Assembly (NCBI GenBank): GCA_029259835.1
Contig: JAJDEL010000409.1
Span: forward strand, 1 to 15,165
Direction: 5' to 3'
Source of the DNA: Planctomicrobium sp.
GTDB lineage: Bacteria > Planctomycetota > Planctomycetia > Planctomycetales > Planctomycetaceae
Length of the DNA: 15,165 nt
How positions within the stretch are numbered: the stretch's first letter is position 1; each line of letters begins with the position of its first letter. The notes under the pieces are model-generated. The model did not search any database, was not told where the DNA came from, and saw only the letters and a program-made list of their open reading frames with translations. Below are positions 1 to 6,523 of the stretch, piece after piece. A program made the position numbers and the translations under genes.

Positions 1-151
1 CGCCACGATTCTCTATCTTCTGGGGATCGACAATATGAAACTGACATACCTTCACAAAGGTCGGCCTGAGCGACCGACCCAGAACGAAGGTGCCGCCTAC
101 GAACTGATTTCCAAGCGATCTCTTCCATCGGCAACTGCAAAAAACTCATAG
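1..151 (+). CDS. 3' end of a protein gene, possibly TIGR03067-like (partial)
   Basis: An open frame runs from base 2 to a TAG at 149-151 and gives 49 residues; the start lies outside the window. The readable part holds the segment GIDNMKLTYLHKGRPERPTQ followed by a Tyr-Glu-Leu-Ile-Ser-Lys-Arg ending. A GD-type beta strand, then Gly-Lys-x-Arg-Pro-Thr, then a closing strand ending in Lys-Arg resembles the C-terminus of the small secreted TIGR03067 family, which is much expanded in planctomycetes. That match is from memory of the family pattern and the fragment is short, so the family call is tentative. The frame being coding is more likely than not. Confidence 0.45.
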   Translation, partial: ATILYLLGIDNMKLTYLHKGRPERPTQNEGAAYELISKRSLPSATAKNS

Positions 152-187
152 CAAAATAATTCACTGTTGCTTTTCCTCTGGAATTAC

Positions 188-223
188 AAAAAAGAGCACT
201 GGTCCAGATTCGGACCAGTACTC
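188..223 (-). terminator. Rho-independent terminator of the 257-916 gene
   Basis: Arms 194-205 and 212-223 pair at 11 of 12 positions (core ACTGGTCC / GGACCAGT) around a 6-base loop. On the minus strand the hairpin is followed by six T (A-tract 188-193 on the plus strand). It sits about 35 bases past the stop of the minus-strand gene ending at 257. Confidence 0.85.
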
Positions 224-256
224 CGTGAGTGTGAATCGTTCTAAAAGTTCATTAAT

Positions 257-916
257 TTAGAAGCCGAAGTTGAAAACAAGGTTTCCATCCTTTCCGATCG
301 GAATCCCGAAACCCTTTCCGCTACGATAGCGAACATCTCTCGGTACCAAAACTGGCTGTGGTGCAGGAGCAACTTCCTGAGGCGAACGAGACCGATGATG
401 TCTGTGTCCATGGCCCACTTCATGGGCCAATCCCTCCAGAAGAGATTCAATCTTCGCAATCATTTTTAAGGCAACATCAACATGGACTCGACCGACGTGT
501 TGAGTTTCTGGTGTGAAAGTGTAACCTCGTCCATTGAAAGAGTAACGATGACGACTGCGGCTGACTCGAGCGAAGTCACAGCCGTTCAAGTGTGTAGTTA
601 AGTCTGACAATTTACGGCTAACGTTGACAACTTCGCGCTCGATTTGTGCATCCGAGCGTTCTCTGAGGATTGAATTTTGTAAGCCCTGAAGGGCAATGAG
701 TACAATTTCCGAATCTTCCAGGAGGTGGTCGTAGTCGCGAGAGTCAACGAAATCGTCATGAAGTTCCCACCGAAGTTCGCGGGCTTCAACGTAGGCGGCA
801 AATGCCACATCGTCGAGTTGACGATACCGTGCATTGTGATGTTCAGCTTGAGCAGTTGAACTAATCATCGCCACGACAGCGATTGCACTAACCAGAGTTG
901 TGAGCTTTGTGAACAT
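257..916 (-). CDS. Secreted His/Arg-rich protein of unknown function
   Basis: This gene encodes 219 residues. The start at 914-916 is chosen because the next residues form a classic signal peptide (MFTKLTTLVSAIAVVAMISS, then Thr-Ala-Gln-Ala before a likely cleavage near residue 24) and an AGGAGA Shine-Dalgarno lies five bases upstream; a longer frame extends 31 codons further but would bury the signal. The mature part is mostly charged and probably helical (residues 30-165), with one Cys in LNGCDF. It is followed by a His/Arg cluster HEVGHGHRHHRSRSP (165-179), a Pro-Ala-Pro-Gln linker and a Gly-rich hydrophobic tail ending NLVFNFGF. I do not recognise the family. Export to the periplasm or cell surface is inferred from the signal. 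The His cluster could bind metal, but nothing proves it. It has its own terminator and diverges from lpdA, so it is probably monocistronic. Confidence 0.8.
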   Translation of the reverse strand: MFTKLTTLVSAIAVVAMISSTAQAEHHNARYRQLDDVAFAAYVEARELRWELHDDFVDSRDYDHLLEDSEIVLIALQGLQNSILRERSDAQIEREVVNVSRKLSDLTTHLNGCDFARVSRSRHRYSFNGRGYTFTPETQHVGRVHVDVALKMIAKIESLLEGLAHEVGHGHRHHRSRSPQEVAPAPQPVLVPRDVRYRSGKGFGIPIGKDGNLVFNFGF

Positions 917-921
917 CGTTT

Positions 922-927
922 TCTCCT
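922..927 (-). promoter_or_regulatory. Shine-Dalgarno AGGAGA deciding the start at 916
   Basis: On the minus strand AGGAGA precedes the ATG at 916-914 by five bases. No comparable site was noticed at the longer start at 1009, so it supports the shorter protein that begins with the signal peptide. Confidence 0.7.
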
Positions 928-1020
928 GACTAAATTTGATCGCTGTTGTGGTGAGGTGAATGAAAATAGAGCGAGGACCGTGCCTAACCAGAGGGAAATC
1001 GCTCAACAATCACCTAAAGC

Positions 1021-1049
1021 ATTGTTTTAATTGGTGTTACGAAAACAAT
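1021..1049. repeat. Inverted repeat in the divergent promoter region
   Basis: ATTGTTTT (1021-1028) and AAAACAAT (1042-1049) are perfect 8-base inverted arms around a 13-base spacer, with AATTG (1029-1033) and CAATT (1046-1050) nested within. The layout fits a dimeric repressor site between divergent genes, but AT-rich arms of this size can occur by chance. No T-tract suggests a terminator. Confidence 0.35.
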
Positions 1050-1292
1050 TCACAATTGGCCGCAGCACAAGAAGTGACATCACTGTGACTCTCGCCCAAA
1101 GAACGCGCCGTCATTTCGACTCTCCCCAAAAGCCGCACGCCCCATTCGTTAAAGCTAGAACGAATTTCGATACGATTTCCCTTGCCTCACTTCTGGCGGT
1201 TCGGCAGCGAAACCTTTATCAATGCTGTAGAACTCCAAACACACACACTTGAAACATTGTGGACGCACACACGAGCGTAATGGTGACTCTGA

Positions 1293-2678
1293 ATGATGAA
1301 ATTTGACCTTGTGATTATTGGGGCCGGCCCAGGCGGATACGTCGCGGCGATCCGTGCGGCACAGCTCGGCAAAAAAGTCGCGATCATCGAAAAAGAAAAA
1401 CAGCTCGGAGGAACGTGCCTGCGTGTCGGCTGCATTCCGAGCAAGGCTTTATTGGAGTCATCCCGCCTCTACGAGCAGGCAACAGCAGGCATCAACGACC
1501 GGGGAATCATTTTCTCCAAGGTTCAACTTGACCTTGAAGCAATGATGCAGCACAAAACAGGCGTCGTCGACACTCTCGCTGGCGGGATCGATGGCTTGAT
1601 GAACAAGAATAAGATCACTCGATTCTCTGGACACGGTCGACTTGGTGGCAACCACACTGTCGTGATCGACTCAAGTGACGGCGAAGAGACAGTTGAAGCA
1701 GCAAACATTCTGCTGGCAACAGGCAGTGTTCCGACCAGTCTGCCGGGAATTGAAATTGATGGCGAATACGTCGGCAGCAGTACCGAAGCCCTGAAGTATG
1801 GAGACATCCCAAAACAACTGGTCGTCATCGGCGGCGGCGTGATTGGACTCGAACTGGGAACTGTCTGGAGGCGACTTGGCTCAACAGTCACCGTTCTGGA
1901 ATACCTTGACCGAATCCTGCCTGGCATTGATACTGAAATCGCCAAAGACGCGTTGAAGATCTTCAAAAAACAAGGCTTGAAATTCCAACTGAACAGCCAG
2001 GTGACAGGAGTCAAACCCAACCGTAAGACTGTCGACGTCCTCATTGAAGGGCAAGAGTCGATCCGCTGCGATAAAGTCCTTATGGCTGTTGGTCGACGGC
2101 CAAACACTGCCAACCTGGGACTTGAAGCGGCAGGCGTGAAAGTCGACACCAGAGGTTTCGTCACTGTTGATTCGCATTACAAAACGAGTATCGGGGGCGT
2201 TTTTGCGGTTGGCGATCTCATCGGCGGAGCAATGCTGGCTCACAAAGCGGAAGAAGAAGGGATCGCCTGCGTTGAGCAACTCTTCTCTGGCTACGGCCAC
2301 GTGAATTACGACGCAGTTCCCGCAGTCGTTTACACGGAGCCAGAAATCGCCACGGTCGGCAAAACGGAAGATGAACTCAAAGAAGGTAAGATTGACTACA
2401 AAATCGGCAAGTTCCCCTACCTCGCAAACGGACGTGCACGAGCAAGCGGGCACCTGGAAGGTAAGGTAAAAATCCTCGCTCACGCAAAAACGGACCGCAT
2501 ACTCGGAGTCCATATCATTGGTGCAAATGCTGGTGAGATGATTGCCGAATGCGTTGCCGCAATTGAATTTGGCGCGAGCAGCGAAGACATCGCCCGAACG
2601 TGTCACGCGCATCCAACTCTCAGTGAAACGATCAAAGAAGCCGCGCTCGCAGTCGGGAACAGAACGATTCACTTCTAA
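1293..2678 (+). CDS. lpdA: Dihydrolipoyl dehydrogenase (E3)
   Basis: The product (461 residues, a normal length) is the FAD- and NAD-dependent E3 enzyme. It reoxidises dihydrolipoamide on the E2 or H proteins of pyruvate, 2-oxoglutarate and branched-chain dehydrogenases or glycine cleavage, in the cytoplasm. Visible motifs are the FAD-binding GAGPGG (10-15), the redox disulfide GGTCLRVGCIPSK with Cys42 and Cys47, the NAD-binding GGGVIG (180-185), a VGRRPNT segment, the second FAD motif GVFAVGD and the C-terminal catalytic pair His440 and Glu445 in CHAHPTLSE. Arg44 stands where Asn is more usual in the redox motif. Two ATGs are adjacent (1293 and 1296) and either could start; no good Shine-Dalgarno is seen. 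No E1, E2 or glycine-cleavage gene lies beside it, so it is a stand-alone copy in this window. Confidence 0.96.
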   Translation: MMKFDLVIIGAGPGGYVAAIRAAQLGKKVAIIEKEKQLGGTCLRVGCIPSKALLESSRLYEQATAGINDRGIIFSKVQLDLEAMMQHKTGVVDTLAGGIDGLMNKNKITRFSGHGRLGGNHTVVIDSSDGEETVEAANILLATGSVPTSLPGIEIDGEYVGSSTEALKYGDIPKQLVVIGGGVIGLELGTVWRRLGSTVTVLEYLDRILPGIDTEIAKDALKIFKKQGLKFQLNSQVTGVKPNRKTVDVLIEGQESIRCDKVLMAVGRRPNTANLGLEAAGVKVDTRGFVTVDSHYKTSIGGVFAVGDLIGGAMLAHKAEEEGIACVEQLFSGYGHVNYDAVPAVVYTEPEIATVGKTEDELKEGKIDYKIGKFPYLANGRARASGHLEGKVKILAHAKTDRILGVHIIGANAGEMIAECVAAIEFGASSEDIARTCHAHPTLSETIKEAALAVGNRTIHF

Positions 2679-2745
2679 TGAATTGTGCTGAACTATTTCC
2701 CCGACATCAGCCTCTTCGGCGATAGTCTCGATCACGCCGACAATC

Positions 2746-2755
2746 GGGGGGGGGG
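2746..2755. repeat. Run of ten G
   Basis: Ten consecutive G lie in the 173-base convergent gap between lpdA and the anti-sigma kinase gene. Such runs are prone to slippage and to sequencing error. It lies in no gene I can support. Confidence 0.9.
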
Positions 2756-2851
2756 ATGTACGGTTGACACAGACCGAATCGTTTAGAAATCTGCCGGGTC
2801 AATCCCGAAGATTCGATGTGCCTCTCTGGCAAGAGAGACGACCAACACCCT

Positions 2852-3271
2852 TTACTCTTCAACTGAACGGGTTTTTTCCAGAACAACACAGTTGCCCTTG
2901 TCGTTATACTCAATGTGGCTCATGAACGCCCGCATGAGCATCAAGCCACGACCGCTTGGCTTTTCGATGTTGTCATCTTCAGTCGGGTCAGGCACATCTT
3001 GGGGATCAAACCCTGTCCCTTCATCCTCAATTGTCACCCTGACTCGTACTCCGTCGTATTCACATTTCACGAACACATTCTTCGACGGGTCCATCCCATT
3101 GCCATGCTTGATGGCATTCACAATGCCCTCTTCGAGTGCCAACTTCACTCCGAATAAATCTTGATCCGGAAAACCAACCTTTTCAAGTTCACTCAATATC
3201 CGTTCCTGTACCTCGTGACCCTGAGCAGTGTCACTTGGAATTGTCACATTAAATTCAAAGGCATCAGCCAT
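2852..3271 (-). CDS. Anti-sigma factor serine kinase, HATPase_c_2 type (RsbW/SpoIIAB-like)
   Basis: The product is 139 residues, the usual size for this single-domain GHKL kinase family. The start ATG at 3269-3271 gives MADAFEFNV and fits the family's N-terminus; a longer frame reaches back into the upstream gene region and reads as non-protein. The N box is EEGIVNAIKHGN with Glu48, Asn52 and His56, the G1 box is DEGTGFDP (83-90) and the G2 box is GRGLML (107-112). Together these form the ATP site. Members bind a sigma factor or another target and also phosphorylate a STAS antagonist. That antagonist is encoded 49 bases upstream on the same strand, so the two are very likely co-transcribed and act together. 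No sigma factor gene or PP2C phosphatase lies nearby, so the regulated target is unknown. Only a weak Shine-Dalgarno is visible. Confidence 0.9.
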   Translation of the reverse strand: MADAFEFNVTIPSDTAQGHEVQERILSELEKVGFPDQDLFGVKLALEEGIVNAIKHGNGMDPSKNVFVKCEYDGVRVRVTIEDEGTGFDPQDVPDPTEDDNIEKPSGRGLMLMRAFMSHIEYNDKGNCVVLEKTRSVEE

Positions 3272-3320
3272 AGAACGATGGCCTGCTCTCGAAGTGAGTT
3301 TGGGACGGAGAGTGTTGGAC

Positions 3321-3677
3321 TCAGAAACCGGCGAGAGCGGCATCCTGGTCATCGACGATATCGAACAATTTGTTGAGTCGCGTAATTGCGAACACTTCGT
3401 AAATGTCCGGACGAATCGAACAGAGACGCAATTTTCCACCAGCAGCTTTCACCTTCTTGTCCATGGTAATCAACTTACCCAGTGCGGCACTGGAAAGGTA
3501 TTCCACGGCGGTGAAATCCAGAACGACCTTCTTCCGACCATCTTCTTCAACGAGTCCAAACAACTGATTTCCAATCATCTGGATGTTGTTCTCGTCGAGG
3601 ATTTTTTTGTCGACGAATTTAGCGATGGTCACATCACCAATTTGCTCGATGTCGAGGCGGCGTTGTCCTGCGGACAT
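3321..3677 (-). CDS. STAS-domain anti-sigma factor antagonist (RsbV/SpoIIAA-like)
   Basis: The product is 118 residues, a single STAS domain of normal length. After a beta-strand start (VTIAKFVDKKILD) comes the core VVLDFTAVEYLSSAALGKLI (51-70). This is the DFxxVxxxxSSxxLG pattern that carries the phosphorylated Ser in this family. Ser62 or Ser63 is the candidate site; alignment to SpoIIAA by eye best pairs Ser63 with a serine there. In the known scheme the unphosphorylated antagonist binds the kinase and frees its target. An AGGAAG Shine-Dalgarno precedes the ATG by about six bases. It is the first gene of the pair and its kinase partner follows after 49 bases. Such STAS proteins are numerous in planctomycetes, so the pathway controlled cannot be read from the sequence. 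Confidence 0.92.
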   Translation of the reverse strand: MSAGQRRLDIEQIGDVTIAKFVDKKILDENNIQMIGNQLFGLVEEDGRKKVVLDFTAVEYLSSAALGKLITMDKKVKAAGGKLRLCSIRPDIYEVFAITRLNKLFDIVDDQDAALAGF

Positions 3678-3914
3678 AGTCTACTTCCTGCAGTTTTGCC
3701 TAAATTCATCGAACATCTGCCGATGAAAAAGGCGAATAAATTGGAGTGTTTCACGGTATGATGCATTGTCTTGCATCACTTCCCAATTGGTTATCTTTTG
3801 ATCATCATGGGTGTTCGTGGCGTTGTCAAGCGAATCGACACGCGATGTGAGCCGTTTTTCACTGATCAGACGCCGTGTGCTGATTGGAGCATCCCCTCTG
3901 GAGGAATCTACCTG
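3678..3914. promoter_or_regulatory. Divergent promoter region (STAS pair / membrane-protein run)
   Basis: These 237 bases separate two divergent starts and should hold promoters for both. On the minus strand AGGAAG precedes the STAS start; on the plus strand GGAGGA (3900-3905) precedes the membrane protein start. No confident -35/-10 pair was identified. Open frames crossing the region have no protein character. Confidence 0.45.
3900..3905 (+). promoter_or_regulatory. Shine-Dalgarno GGAGGA deciding the start at 3915
   Basis: GGAGGA precedes the ATG at 3915-3917 by nine bases and is the strongest ribosome site near this gene. It argues against a start 48 codons further upstream, whose extra N-terminus reads as non-protein. 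Confidence 0.65.
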
Positions 3915-4271
3915 ATGAATACTGGACAATCGGCAGCTCCAGATCTTCAAACTCGCGATTGGCCGCTTTCTCGGCTGATTGCATTTTCAACGATGGTGTT
4001 CACGAGTGCATCCCTCTCGATTTTCGCAGTCGCTGCGATTTTCCTGAGTCTCTCCCAACCCGATCTGGGTAACCAGTCTATCGTTCTGCCAATCCTGGGA
4101 ACCCTCCTTATTGCCGGGAGTTTTATGGCTGCATTGGGACTTCTTGCAGGCGTGAGAGACCTCACTCGTTCACGTGACAAGCGCGGAATCACAGTTATTT
4201 CGGTCGTCGTCAACGGCATCGCCAGCCTGCTCGTCTGTGCGATCATCATCACCGGACTTACCAACGTGTAA
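3915..4271 (+). CDS. Small three-helix membrane protein of unknown function
   Basis: This gene encodes 118 residues. A polar N-terminus of about 20 residues (MNTGQSAAPDLQTRDWPLS) is followed by three hydrophobic stretches of about 20-25 residues: roughly 25-47, 58-83 and 94-117. The loop between the second and third is rich in Arg, Lys and Asp (RDLTRSRDKRG), which suggests a cytoplasmic loop by the positive-inside rule. The pattern, with the last two helices close together, is that of the short DUF4190-type membrane proteins, but I cannot confirm the family. The start is fixed by the GGAGGA site. It lies 67 bases before the cytochrome gene on the same strand, so the two may share a transcript; a shared function is not shown. 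Confidence 0.75.
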   Translation: MNTGQSAAPDLQTRDWPLSRLIAFSTMVFTSASLSIFAVAAIFLSLSQPDLGNQSIVLPILGTLLIAGSFMAALGLLAGVRDLTRSRDKRGITVISVVVNGIASLLVCAIIITGLTNV

Positions 4272-4338
4272 CGATTGACATTCCAGGCCAATGGACATCA
4301 TGCTGCTCAAAACTGAATTCAACAACAAAGTATTAACA

Positions 4339-5073
4339 ATGCGAAACAGACACTTACTTCTGACCTCTCTCCTCATACTTTCAACTCAGATTGCCTTTGC
4401 TGAGGCACCAGTGAAAGTCGACTCAGTCGCTCCACTCGACGATGTCGTTTTTGAGGTAGGGACTCAAACTGACTCGCTCGACAAAGCTCTCGCACAGGCA
4501 GATGAGTACGAGAAAAACCGCGAAGGCAAAATTCGGCAATCGTTCGGCCTGCTCGCGTGCCTGGGGCAAGCTCTCGCCGAACACTCCAAAGCGGACCAGA
4601 CGGAAATTCAAGGAGCCGCGTTACGCGATGCAGCCCTGAGCTTCAAACGAAAAAGCAGTCTTGAAGACGCGCAGGCAGCGCTCAAAAAAGTCAAACTCGC
4701 ACAAGCCGGAAAAGCAGAAGGCAATGCTGCCCACGAACACGCATGGAACAAGCTTGTGAACATGCACCCAATGATGGAAGAAATCAATTCGCGAAACGGT
4801 GCGATCCTCAAAGTGCTACGTCGTCCGCGCGGTAAAGCTGCGGAACCGGTCCATGCAACGACCTGGGCAATCCTGGGGTTGGCGATGAAGGCCGACACCC
4901 ATGAAGTCAAAGACGAAGCAGACCTTCCGAAATGGCACAAACATACAGACGACTTCATTGCAGCATCGGTCGAGCTCGCCAAAGCAATTCGCGCGAAAGA
5001 CAAAACCGCAGGCCGCAAATGGTTCGATGCCGCCAACGAAAGCTGCGACGCCTGCCACGAAATCTTCCAATAA
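4339..5073 (+). CDS. Exported class II (cytochrome c'-like) c-type cytochrome
   Basis: The product is 244 residues from the ATG at 4339, chosen because it directly opens a signal peptide (MRNRHLLLTSLLILSTQIAF, then Ala-Glu-Ala); in-frame ATGs at 4291 and 4300 would add up to 16 residues before it. The only heme site is CDACH at residues 236-240, four residues from the C-terminus. That position, after a mostly helical protein, is typical of class II cytochromes c with a four-helix bundle. The protein is about twice the usual mature length, and residues 69-121 resemble residues 173-240 without the CxxCH. This suggests two bundles, one of which has lost its heme. It would act in the periplasm as an electron carrier or gas-binding protein; which is not decidable. 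A CDGSH protein gene follows after 44 bases. Confidence 0.82.
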   Translation: MRNRHLLLTSLLILSTQIAFAEAPVKVDSVAPLDDVVFEVGTQTDSLDKALAQADEYEKNREGKIRQSFGLLACLGQALAEHSKADQTEIQGAALRDAALSFKRKSSLEDAQAALKKVKLAQAGKAEGNAAHEHAWNKLVNMHPMMEEINSRNGAILKVLRRPRGKAAEPVHATTWAILGLAMKADTHEVKDEADLPKWHKHTDDFIAASVELAKAIRAKDKTAGRKWFDAANESCDACHEIFQ

Positions 5074-5117
5074 ACATTTTCCCTTGCCCCTCAATCCCTA
5101 GCCCCTAGACCATTCCA

Positions 5118-5372
5118 ATGTCTGAACTTCCTAAAATTGCCGGTCGAACTCCCACCAAAGTGAGTCTTGAAGAAGGCAAGAACTACGCATATTGCACATG
5201 CGGACTTTCCGAGAACCAGCCATTCTGTGACGGCGGACACAAAGGGACGGATTTCAAACCGATTGTCTTCACCGCAGAAGCCGATGCAGACATGCACGTC
5301 TGCATGTGCAAACGAACCGCAAATGGTCCGCGCTGCGATGGGACGCATAATTCTCTGCCGGCAGAGTCGTAG
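5118..5372 (+). CDS. Double CDGSH-type iron-sulfur protein
   Basis: The product is 84 residues with two CDGSH motifs. The first is CTCGLSENQPFCDGGH (Cys26, Cys28, Cys37, His41) and the second is CMCKRTANGPRCDGTH (Cys62, Cys64, Cys73, His77). Each gives the 3-Cys/1-His ligand set of a [2Fe-2S] cluster, with the conserved Ser/Thr and Pro between the second and third Cys. The two-motif form with no membrane segment resembles the CISD3/MiNT class and its bacterial relatives. Known members are redox-active and may transfer clusters or electrons, but the bacterial role is not settled. It has no signal peptide and should be cytoplasmic, so direct contact with the exported cytochrome encoded upstream is unlikely. 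The strong terminator at 5400-5436 closes the run. Confidence 0.93.
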   Translation: MSELPKIAGRTPTKVSLEEGKNYAYCTCGLSENQPFCDGGHKGTDFKPIVFTAEADADMHVCMCKRTANGPRCDGTHNSLPAES

Positions 5373-5399
5373 AAACTGTGTGAAACACATTCACTCAGA

Positions 5400-5440
5400 A
5401 GAAAAGCCCGGCATTTTCAAAATGCCGGGCTTTTCTGGTA
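5400..5440 (+). terminator. Strong, near-palindromic terminator after the CDGSH gene
   Basis: Arms 5400-5417 and 5419-5436 are perfectly complementary over 18 bases around one central C, with a core of GCCCGGCATTTT. The arms begin and end in A and T runs, so the structure can end transcription in either direction. It follows the CDGSH stop by 28 bases. Confidence 0.92.
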
Positions 5441-5509
5441 GACTTTCAAATAGGAGACCGGGCCCCTCCGTGCGCTCTCGGGATTTCCCTTTCATGTGAG
5501 TGACTTTCC

Positions 5510-6415
5510 ATGCAGTCTTGGCGTCGCCGAACCGTTGGGTTGCTAATCCTAGTCACCGGCCTGCTCCTGCTACTCGGCGGTCGCCGTTGGGTTCGATCCA
5601 CTCCTTCTAATCGGGCACTTGCATCTGTGCAGAGCCTGAACGGTGAAGTCACGACCTTTTCATCGATTTACCCGGCTTGGGGACCAACTTGGTTGCCGGG
5701 GTCGCGGTATTTACCAAGAGGGAAGGAGGTGATACAGGTCTCCCTGGAGGATTCACAATTGGACAACGCGGACCTCGGTTTTCTGAAGGATCTGCCGTAT
5801 CTACGCGTTTTGAATTTGTCAGGAACGTCTCTCAACAGCCAAGTGCTCCAGACGCTTCCTGATCTCAACTTTCTGCGAGCACTCATCTTGAACGGCACAG
5901 CAGTGTCGGTCGAAGAGCTTCAAAAAATATTGAAAATGGCCCCCAACCTGAATCATCTCAGTGTCGTTGGTACGAAGCTACAAGACGAAAACTTAACGAT
6001 TCTGGAGACTCTGCCAAAACTGATTTTCATTGATCTCAGTGACATTCAAATCACCGATGCTGGACTCGTACACCTGCAGGGATTACCAAACCTGAGATCC
6101 ATTGCGCTCAACGGCGCTCAAATTACCGACGCCGGCCTGAAGCATCTCTTGGAGCTACCAAATCTTCAGAACTTGTACCTGGATGGTACCTCAATCACTC
6201 CTGCGGGTTTAGAGATCCTCCAGGAACATCCAAGGTTGCGCTACCTATCGCTAATCGGTATTGCAATCCACGAAGACGATGTGTGGGTCTTTACGAGAAT
6301 GAAAAATCTGGACTGCATCAGGCTAGAGGAAGGTCAGTTGACGATTGAGGTACTGCGGAGTTTGAAAAGTGAATTGCCACAGGTGCAAGTAGAACTCATG
6401 GAGCTGAGCAGGTAG
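5510..6415 (+). CDS. Membrane-anchored leucine-rich-repeat protein
   Basis: The product is 301 residues. A basic start (MQSWRRRTVG) leads into one hydrophobic segment (about 9-24), which fits a signal anchor or uncleaved signal with the rest outside the cytoplasmic membrane. From about residue 92 there are about eight 24-residue leucine-rich repeats, the clearest being LPKLIFIDLSDIQITDAGL (168-186), LPNLRSIALNGAQITDAGL (192-210) and LPNLQNLYLDGTSITPAGL (216-234). The ITDAGL form with Thr/Ile at the turn is common in planctomycete LRR proteins. Later repeats (239 onward) are degenerate, and the chain ends soon after without a further domain. LRRs bind proteins; the partner is unknown. The start has no strong Shine-Dalgarno. 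It is flanked by the strong terminator at 5400 and convergent aroB, so it stands alone. Confidence 0.88.
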   Translation: MQSWRRRTVGLLILVTGLLLLLGGRRWVRSTPSNRALASVQSLNGEVTTFSSIYPAWGPTWLPGSRYLPRGKEVIQVSLEDSQLDNADLGFLKDLPYLRVLNLSGTSLNSQVLQTLPDLNFLRALILNGTAVSVEELQKILKMAPNLNHLSVVGTKLQDENLTILETLPKLIFIDLSDIQITDAGLVHLQGLPNLRSIALNGAQITDAGLKHLLELPNLQNLYLDGTSITPAGLEILQEHPRLRYLSLIGIAIHEDDVWVFTRMKNLDCIRLEEGQLTIEVLRSLKSELPQVQVELMELSR

Positions 6416-6473
6416 GCAGAGACTCGTCTGAGCAATTCGGGGAGGAAGGCACCAAACGAGACGAGGGTTATGC

Positions 6474-6491
6474 AAAAGGCTAACACAGCCT
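6474..6491 (-). terminator. Weak terminator candidate after aroB
   Basis: On the minus strand AGGCT, GTGTT loop and AGCCT form a 5-base stem followed by a short T run (A-tract 6474-6477 on the plus strand). It lies about 33 bases past the aroB stop. The stem is short, so this is only a candidate. Confidence 0.35.
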
Positions 6492-6523
6492 ACACAGGAC
6501 TTCAGTCATGCAGATATCAGGAA

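Larger units (their letters stand above)
917..1292. other. Divergent intergenic region between the secreted-protein gene and lpdA
   Basis: These 376 bases lie between two divergent starts and must hold both promoters. I see the AGGAGA site of the minus gene and an inverted repeat at 1021-1049. I do not see a confident -35/-10 pair in either direction. An open frame of 73 codons at 1031-1252 has no recognisable protein character and I do not call it a gene. Confidence 0.6.

Noticed and set aside
1031..1252. Open frame of 73 codons upstream of lpdA
   Set aside because: It has no recognisable protein features or ribosome site and lies in the divergent promoter region.
1881..2735. Long minus-strand open frame (284 codons) opposite lpdA
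   Set aside because: It is a shadow of lpdA, whose frame carries all the family motifs.
2764..2840. TTGACA hexamer and a CTCTCT-GGCA-AGAGAG hairpin in the lpdA/kinase gap
   Set aside because: No matching -10 box lies at the right distance, and the hairpin is not followed by a T run on either strand.
5585..5605. GGGTTCGATCC resembling a tRNA T-loop
   Set aside because: It lies within the LRR coding frame and no acceptor stem or anticodon arm can be built around it.
6423..6465. 7-base inverted repeat CTCGTCT / AGACGAG after the LRR gene
   Set aside because: The spacer is about 29 bases and there is no T run, so chance is the simplest explanation.
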